Under the pieces are notes generated by a model. It searched no databases and was not told the origin of the DNA. It saw nothing but the letters and a program-made list of their open reading frames with translations. The translations under genes were made by a program, and so were the position numbers. 64,000 bases of DNA from Yamagishiella unicocca (Eukaryota > Chlorophyta > Chlorophyceae > Chlamydomonadales > Volvocaceae): assembly GCA_003116995.1 (NCBI GenBank), contig BDSL01000051.1:124001-188000 (forward strand), read 5' to 3'. This document shows positions 57,233 to 64,000 of the stretch, one piece after another. Every line of letters begins with the position of its first letter. Position 1 is the first letter of the stretch.

Positions 57233-60200
57233 ATGGGCAACTGCTGTGGAGCAATTTACGTCAAGGCGGCCAGGGCGACACCGGGTGCGAAACGGAGCAT
57301 TTTATGTATTGCGGTGTACCGCACTCTGACCTAACGAGCCTTTTTAATTCCAATAACAGCTGGGTCGCAAGGCTATGATGGCACACTAAAAGGTTCTGAA
57401 GCGACGAACGGCGGCCCTTCCCGGAGCCCGGACTTTCATAAGGTCTTCGCCCAAGGCGGCAAAGATGTCCCCGTGCTTGACCATGAAATGCTCGAAGTAT
57501 TGCTTCGAGGCAGCGATGGCCCCGCGGCGGTGCTTTGCGTGTGTTCAGTGGACCCAACGGCCCAAGCACTTGCAGAGGTCATCGATGGCAACAACGTCTT
57601 TTTGGACGGTGTATGCGCCGGCCCCACGGACTCAAACAACTGGGCTACTTGCTTGGTGCACACGGTATCATACGGGGACGCTGGTGGAAGGAGAGCCAGC
57701 ACTGAGCTGCAACTGGTGATATCCACTGAGCAGGGCTCCGTGACGCTGCGCTGCGTGCTAACAAACTTCGCCGCAATACGGGACTTAAAGCTGTCGGACG
57801 AGCAGGCATGTACTGCGCTCCATGGGGCGGGGAGACGCGGCCATCGCAGGCTGTGCCAGGCTGCATGAGGCGCCACACCAGGGTTAACCATGTGTATTTC
57901 AATAGCGGGAAACCTACGTAACGCGAAAGGCTAATCATGATTGCGCCAACTTAGACGCCTGATTGTGCACCAGCAGTCGAGATTAGGAGGAGCAGTGCCT
58001 GTACGCGTGCGGCCATCATGCGCCCGGTGCAGTCAGCAAGCAAAACGATGTGGGTCGCTGACATCAACACCATTTGCCTGTCCCCGGGCCTGCATACTCG
58101 CCTCGTGCAGGACTTGCTGAACTCCCTGGCCCACCGCTTCTCTCGTGACATCGGCCTGCGAACCCTCTTGTACGACATCACAACGTGAGGCGACCCGTGG
58201 CCATAGTTGTGGGGCTAGTGTGGTGTGCCGCAGCTGGGCCGCTGCTGGCCGCTGCTGGCTGCTGCTGGCCGTGCGAATTGCGTCAAACTTCCGACGCCCT
58301 ACCGCCACCAGCCACAGCTCGCCATTCCATGTGGCTGGGTTCTTGGCTTGCACCTCGCCCGTCATTGCCTTCCCTGGCTGTCGGCGGAGCCCCCACGAGG
58401 CGGCGGTGCTGCATTAGCCTTATTTAGCCACCACCGCACTGAATGCCCTCTCACCAACAAAACCCAGACAGCCGTCGCGCACTGCTGAATCCACCCGACG
58501 TACCGGTGTGCAATTTTTCCGCACACAGACTGCTGCTGTCCGGCCAGCTAACCATCACGAAGCATTTCGTACCTGGGAACCTGGGCCCTGACCACTGTTT
58601 CCTTAGCATGCGGGTAAGTGACGAGGGCCCGAGGAAATGGGCGACCGCCAGGCAGGTCGCAGACGAGGCGGGACAGATGGCGAGGAAGGGAGGCTGGTGC
58701 CGTTTGGGTTTGCAAAGAAGGGTAGTTACAAGTCTTCGTGTGGGTCGGGTTGCGCCTAAATGCAGGGGGTCGCAACCGGTATCGCAACCGGCTCACAACC
58801 GGCATCAGAACCGAACAATTCATCCAGGACACTTGCACAGCGGCCGTTGCTGCCTGAACAGGGGGTTCGTTCTACGGCGCATGTAGCTTTAATACGATTG
58901 TAAATACTCACAAGAGGTCGTAAGAGGTCGTAAGAGGTAAAGCTCTATATTTATGTACCCGTTAAAAGGCAAGGTAGTGATCCGGCCCATCGTGGTTTGC
59001 AAGTGCAGGCGTCGCCGTTCGCCTATCGTGCCAGCCCTGGGGGCGGTGGAGGCGGGGGTCAAAGCCGCAGCAGCGGTGCGGACCCCAGGTCCGGCAGCCC
59101 CATCCCCCGGTCTAGTCGCCGAGACGGCCAGCGCAGCGGAGAGATTATCGTACCCGCCATCATCCTTGAGCTCGAAGTGCCGTACGAGGGCAAGGAGCTG
59201 GCTGCCCGGCTGCAGCGCGACTACATGATCATCTCCAACATCCCGTCCATCGTGACCATGTTCGATATGGCAGGGTGCGGCAGGGGGGGGGGGGGGCAAG
59301 GGCAACACAGGGTAGAGGGAGGGGAGGGACAGGGCAGGGTATAGCGATAAGATTCGGTTACATGACATGGGAAACGGAGGCAGAGGGCAGGGTGGGGTTG
59401 GAGCGAGGCAGGGTGGGGGAGGGCAGCGAGAGGGGCAGAGAGGGGCCGGGTAGGCGGCTTTGCGCACGAGTCTGCTGTCCGGCTCCAGGCCACGGCCAGA
59501 CTCACCCTCCCTGGAGGGCCACTCCCTCAACACTGCGCCGGGGCACTCACCCCCTCTCCCTGCTCTGCCTGCTGCCTGCCCTGGCTCTCCTCCGCAGCCA
59601 AGTGCTTCATCAGAACCTGGCATCCATTGCCTTCATGGGAAACCTGGTAGCTGGAGCGGATACCTCCAGCGCACCCCTGGCCGGCCACTTCGGCGGTCTG
59701 CTGGCTAACAGCGGTCGCGGGCGCCTACAGGCCGACTCGGCGTTTGCGACCGACACAGCGGGGACCCTGCCGCCCCGAGCCGCCGCCGCGGTTCCTTCGG
59801 TTGCGGTGGTGGCTCGCTCCCCAGCCCGCAACGGCCCAGCGTCGGGGCCCCCCGTGTGGCCCCCCGGCGGCGCCACGGCTTCCGGCGCTGCCGGCGCTGG
59901 CCTGGCTGAAAAGGACGTGTTTCGTGCGCTGTTTGCGCTGGAACCCGAGAAAGGCGACGAGGCTCTTCGCGCGGTGCAGGAAGGCAGGGTACGTGCAGGT
60001 TGGGGCCGGACAGCTCCTGCATGAAGCAGCATGTTCTTGTGGTTCCGCTCCCTGTGCTGTCCGTTTTTGTTGCCTGCACCCACAGGCTTGGCGTTAGTCA
60101 CCTGCCGGAATTCGAAAGCGCCTCTGCCCTACCCCATCACCATGTCTCCTATGTCGTGTGACCGGGTCTCATCACAACCACAACCACCACCACCAACGAT

Positions 60201-63200
60201 TTCAACTGCAGGAGTGGCAGGGGGTCGTGCTGATGCCCGCCAGCCTGGACATACACGCAGCAGCTACTGCCGCCGCTTCCACCATGCCGCGGGAGCGTGC
60301 CGCAGCTACGGGCCCCAACAACGCGCGCAGCTGCTTTTCAACGACCAACGTCCGTCGGGCGCTGGGCACTTTCTCGCAGCAGCATCAACGGTGGCAGGCG
60401 CGCAGTCCCAGCACCGCGGCGCAGAGCGGCCTCGCTCGGCGCACATGTCGGGGCGTGGCGCAGGAGCTGGTCTCCACCATGACCGCGGACAGCCCCACAC
60501 TAAGCGGTGCGACTATGAGCGGGGCAGCAGAAACAGCTGACACCCGAAACAGCAAAGGACAGCCGCGGCAGCAGCAGCCTGTCGAATCGGCCGTGGGGAC
60601 GAGCGCAACCAGGGCGGGCGTTGGAGCCGCAGCTTCAACCCATCCGCTCGGGCCCCCCCCGACGACACCGCCGGCCCCTCTCCTCGATCCGCCACAGCTG
60701 GAGATCCCGTCGAGCTATGCAACTGCCATGGCTGCTCCATCGGGCAGCGTTGGCGACGCCCGGCACATCGCGGCGTTGCTTACCGAGGAGCGGGGCAGCG
60801 GCGAGGCTGGCTTGCGCTCCAAGCGCGAGCGCGTCACCGGGCTGGGGAGCTGGGCGGTCGGGGGCGCATCCAGCGGCGGACGCTTCGGCCGGGCCGACAG
60901 CGCCAGCCCCTTCATCTTCCCTGACACTGGCGCCAGCTCGGGTGCCCTCAGCGCGGAGCGCCCCACTGCGGCGTCTGCCTCACCGCCCGCCCGTCCTGCT
61001 GCCGCTCCTCGCACAAGCTTACCGGCATGCGCCGCCTACGGAGCATCCGCACTTGGAGCCGCCGCCGCGGCCCGCTCGCTGCTGCCGCCTGGGGTGGCCG
61101 CGCTGCCGCACCAGCCACAGCCGAACGAGACGCGGCGTCGTCTGCAACCCTCCCGGCATCCCACCGGGCTCTCCGCCGGTGCCGCAACCAGCGGCGCGCG
61201 TTTGCCCCTGGAGTCCGCCAGCTGTGCCGCGTGGCCCTCGCCGAGCACGTCGAGCGTGCGCGCGCAGGACCTGGACCAGGGCCTCCTGCACCAGAGCACA
61301 CCGATGAGCGCCGGGATGGGCCCCGGGGGGCAGCCGGTCGGGCTGGTGGGCATGGAGTCCTCCTGGACGGGGGAAGTGCCGGATCCCTTGTGTGACAGTG
61401 AGTGTATTTGGGAGAGGCCGGGGGGAGAGACCGGGGGGAGAGGCCGGGGGAGAGAGGGGTTTGGGGTTTCTGGGATGAGAGCAGGCTGCGTCAGGCAGCC
61501 GTTTGGGGCAGCCCCGCCCGCACACTCAAGTTGGGCGCCAGTACACCAGCATGCTCAAGTGAAACGCCGCGTGCCGCATGAATAGACATGCCGGATGTGC
61601 GTGCGTTTGGGGTTTTGGTGAGTTGGGTGCCGTGTCACCAGTTGGCGCAAAACAACCCATCCTCCACCAGCTCCCTCGTTGCTCCCTGCCCCATCGGCGC
61701 AGGTTCGATCACCGACTCTGGCGGCGTGAACCCTATCGCGGCCTCAAACCGCAACCACTTGGACACCAACTTCTCGCTTGACCTGGAGACCCACACCCGA
61801 CAGCAGCGGCAGCGGGTGCTGCATTACACCGACTCCAGCAGCGGCATTGTACCCTCGCTGCTCATCAGCGCGGCGCTGATGCAGTCTGTCCGTTCGCTGA
61901 GCTTCGATGGCATTTCTCAGGGAGTGGGAACCCCGTCGACCGCCGCGACCGCCAGGGCGGCCGGCTCCGAAACCATCATGACTTCGGGCGTCGGCCAGCA
62001 GCAGGCCGCGACGGCTTTTGGCGCTATAATGGAATCCGTTGGAGCGCTGAGCGGCGCAGCATCGGGGCCCCGGCAGGGCGACTCCGTGGAGGATGCAACT
62101 CCCGCGGGCACGGATGCTGGCGCCCCGGCTGCGGAGGGTGGCCCGCCCTGGGAGGATGCGCGGGTGGAGCTGTCCCTCCCGCAGGCGCAGGTGGGTTGGT
62201 TGGTGGTTGGGAGGACGGTGGTTTCAGAACAATTTCCCGCTGCCGTAGGCTCTGTAATGACCAACTTGGGACAGGGAGTGGAGCGCTGCCCCCTCGGTGG
62301 TTGGGGCTTAATTCCTGTGTATTGCCCCGCACATGAGGACGTCCGACCCGGTCGTCCCCGAACTACCGCCGTGCCGACCTGCAGGCGCCTCATGAGCAGC
62401 CAATGCGGCCCCGACCTGCGGCGCACCTGGGACAGCCGCCGACCCCCTCCCAGACCCCCTCCCAGACCACCCACGGAGACTCCCCACCGCCTGGCGACCC
62501 CCTCGCCGATCCGCCAGCTGAGCCCGTCGTCGCCTCGGCTGAGGCACAGTCGGGTGCGAGCTGCAAGGATGCCAACCCGCGCGACCCGCTGCCAGTGGCG
62601 CTTGCGGGCGATGCGGCCCAGGACCCCGCGGACGGCAGCCAACCCCAGGCTGTGTCGTGCATCCCGCCGGCACTATGTATGCCGGTACCCGCGGTGCTGG
62701 CCACCGCCGCCGCCGCGCCCTCCGCGCCCTCCACGACCCCCCACACGGGCGTCAGGAGCGAGGCGACCCCTCACCGCCGAGTCGCGCTCCTCCGGCAGCT
62801 CAGCGCCGCCCCGGCACCGCAGCAGCCCTCCGCAGCGGACAGCCGCCCCGTTGACGTCGCCGCCTCGCGAGCCAGCGCGTCCGCCGCGGCGCCCTTGTCC
62901 CGCTTGGTGCCGCTGCCCATGTGCCTGGCGGTGACCAGCGCTAGTGGCCCCGACACGGAGCAATCGCGCGCCTTGGCCGGCGCTGCCGTGGGCACCTCGA
63001 GCCAGGGCCGGGCAGGCACCTCGAGCCAGGGGCAGGCAGGCACCTCCCCAAGAGGCACGGGCAGCGGCGACGGCTGGCCGTCGGCGTACGCCGCCGCGCC
63101 GGCACCTCCTCCGGCCGTTCTGTCAACCCGCAACCGGCACCCCATGCTGCGCCTGCTGACGAGCACCATGGGCAGTGTCGCAGCCCGCCGCACCATCGCC

Positions 63201-64000
63201 TCCACCCACGACGTGGCGCAGCTGCTTGACTCTTACGTCGACCCAAACAAGATGCGGCGGTCGAGGCACGGGCTGCAGGGCAGGGGTGCAGTGTCACTGG
63301 ATGAGGATTGGGGACGGGGTGGCGAGGTGGGCAGGACGGCTGCCGAGTCGAGCAGCGCCGTGCCGACGCGCCAGGGCCTGGCGCCATCGCCAGGTGGCGA
63401 CGTGGACGGCGACCACAGGTGGCATGAGGTGGTCGTGCGGCTGTGCTCCGAGCCCCGGAGCATCAAGCCGTTGATCATGGTGGTGCAGACGGACGTGACC
63501 AACCAGGCAGGTTTCGGGGCTCAGTGCGACCTGGGGAGGTGTAGGTGTGGGGAGGTGTAGGTGTGTGCGTGTGTGTTGGCGGAAGGCTGGAGAGGGGGGA
63601 CTAGCGTGATGGTCGAATGGGGCAAGTGCGCTGGGCTTCCGTTGTGGGTTCGTTGTGGGCGTGTCGGTTGTCGGTTGTCGGTTGCGTGATGTCTCTCTCC
63701 TATCCACCGTGTTGAGCGGCAGAGCGCAGCAGAGAGGGTGGGAAGGAACCTTTGGACCGACGAAAGAGTGCAATCACACAACACGGAGGGTAGCATGGGC
63801 CAGGGCGTCGGTGCTCCGTTATCCACCGCATGGAGCGCAGGGCGCGAGTTGCTCTTTCCGTCCACCTCCATGCAGCCCCGTCATCTCCCTCTTCCAAGCC
63901 GTGCCACTATCGCCAAGCTTGCCCTGCCTCCCCCCACCGCTGCCGTCGCCTCCAGGTCCGTGCTGAGTCAGCGCTGATGGAGGCGCTAGATGCGCAGTAC
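57233..64000 (+). CDS. Class III nucleotide cyclase paralogue, 5' part (cyclase B, truncated by window end)
   Basis: Ten exons are visible: 57233-57284, 57360-57805, 58111-58184, 58529-58613, 59009-59274, 59598-59988, 60212-61397, 61703-62190, 62385-63506, 63956 to the window end, covering 1385 codons. MGNCCGAIY is a strong dual myristoylation/palmitoylation start. The order matches cyclase A: LVISTEQGSVTLRCVLTNFA, DLLNSLAHRFSRDIGLRTLL, ITKHFVPGNLGPDHCFLSMR, SPFAYR, then the PAS-like SNIPSIVTMFDMAG and QVLHQNLASIAFMG, EWQGVVLMP, long Ala/Ser/Pro linkers, PLIMVVQTDVTNQ, VRAESALMEALDAQY. Exons 3 and 4 are 74 and 85 nt, as in cyclase A. The cyclase domain itself lies beyond the window, so catalytic type cannot be checked. 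The exon 2/3 and 9/10 introns need GC donors (CAG|GCATGT, CAG|GCAGGT). The intron of cyclase A just before its VIQTDVTSK exon is absent here. Confidence 0.9.

Overview
The window is nuclear DNA of a green alga, most likely a volvocine/Chlamydomonas-type species. The evidence is short GC-rich exons broken by many small introns with good GT-AG ends, long Ala/Ser/Gly/Gln/Pro-rich linkers, many GC-rich minisatellites inside introns, a Chlamydomonas-style ankyrin/F-box-like protein, and giant soluble class III nucleotide cyclases of the kind expanded in these algae. No bacterial, viral, CRISPR, rRNA or credible tRNA feature was found.

Layout, left to right: (1) 1552-3455 (+) F-box-like/ankyrin protein, 2 exons. 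(2) 3456-8222 gene-poor spacer with a 31-bp minisatellite. (3) 8223-15268 (+) calcium-dependent protein kinase, 11 exons, four EF-hands and an unusual ~600-residue tail. (4) 17827-21050 (+) PPPDE/DeSI-type peptidase, 7 exons; its introns hold a perfect 27-bp hairpin and a 26-bp tandem array. (5) 25854-28087 (+) single-KH RNA-binding protein, 7 exons. (6) 28088-31235, nothing recognisable. (7) 31236-37701 (-) acyl-CoA-binding/kelch/coiled-coil protein like plant ACBP4/5, 13 exons, head to head with (8) 38134-40456 (+), a DUF493 (YbeD-like) protein, 5 exons. (9) 42565-53122 (+) PAS-linked class III cyclase with guanylate-cyclase-type residues, 20 exons. (10) 53123-57232, spacer with weak signs of an unidentified minus-strand gene. 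(11) 57233 to the window end (+), a paralogous cyclase cut before its catalytic domain.

Exons were assembled by hand from open frames, splice signals, phase and family conservation. In every complete model the exon lengths sum to a multiple of three. The genes do not form a pathway. A signalling theme recurs: the kinase and both cyclases start with Met-Gly motifs typical of N-myristoylated, membrane-tethered enzymes, and they would read Ca2+ and produce cGMP. The most notable observations are the cyclase pair with a near-identical tract that crosses an exon-intron border, four GC-AG introns (two in cyclase B, one at a site where cyclase A uses GT and one at the equivalent boundary), a purine-rich minisatellite in frame with the cyclase catalytic exon, and dispersed repeats shared by introns of unrelated genes.
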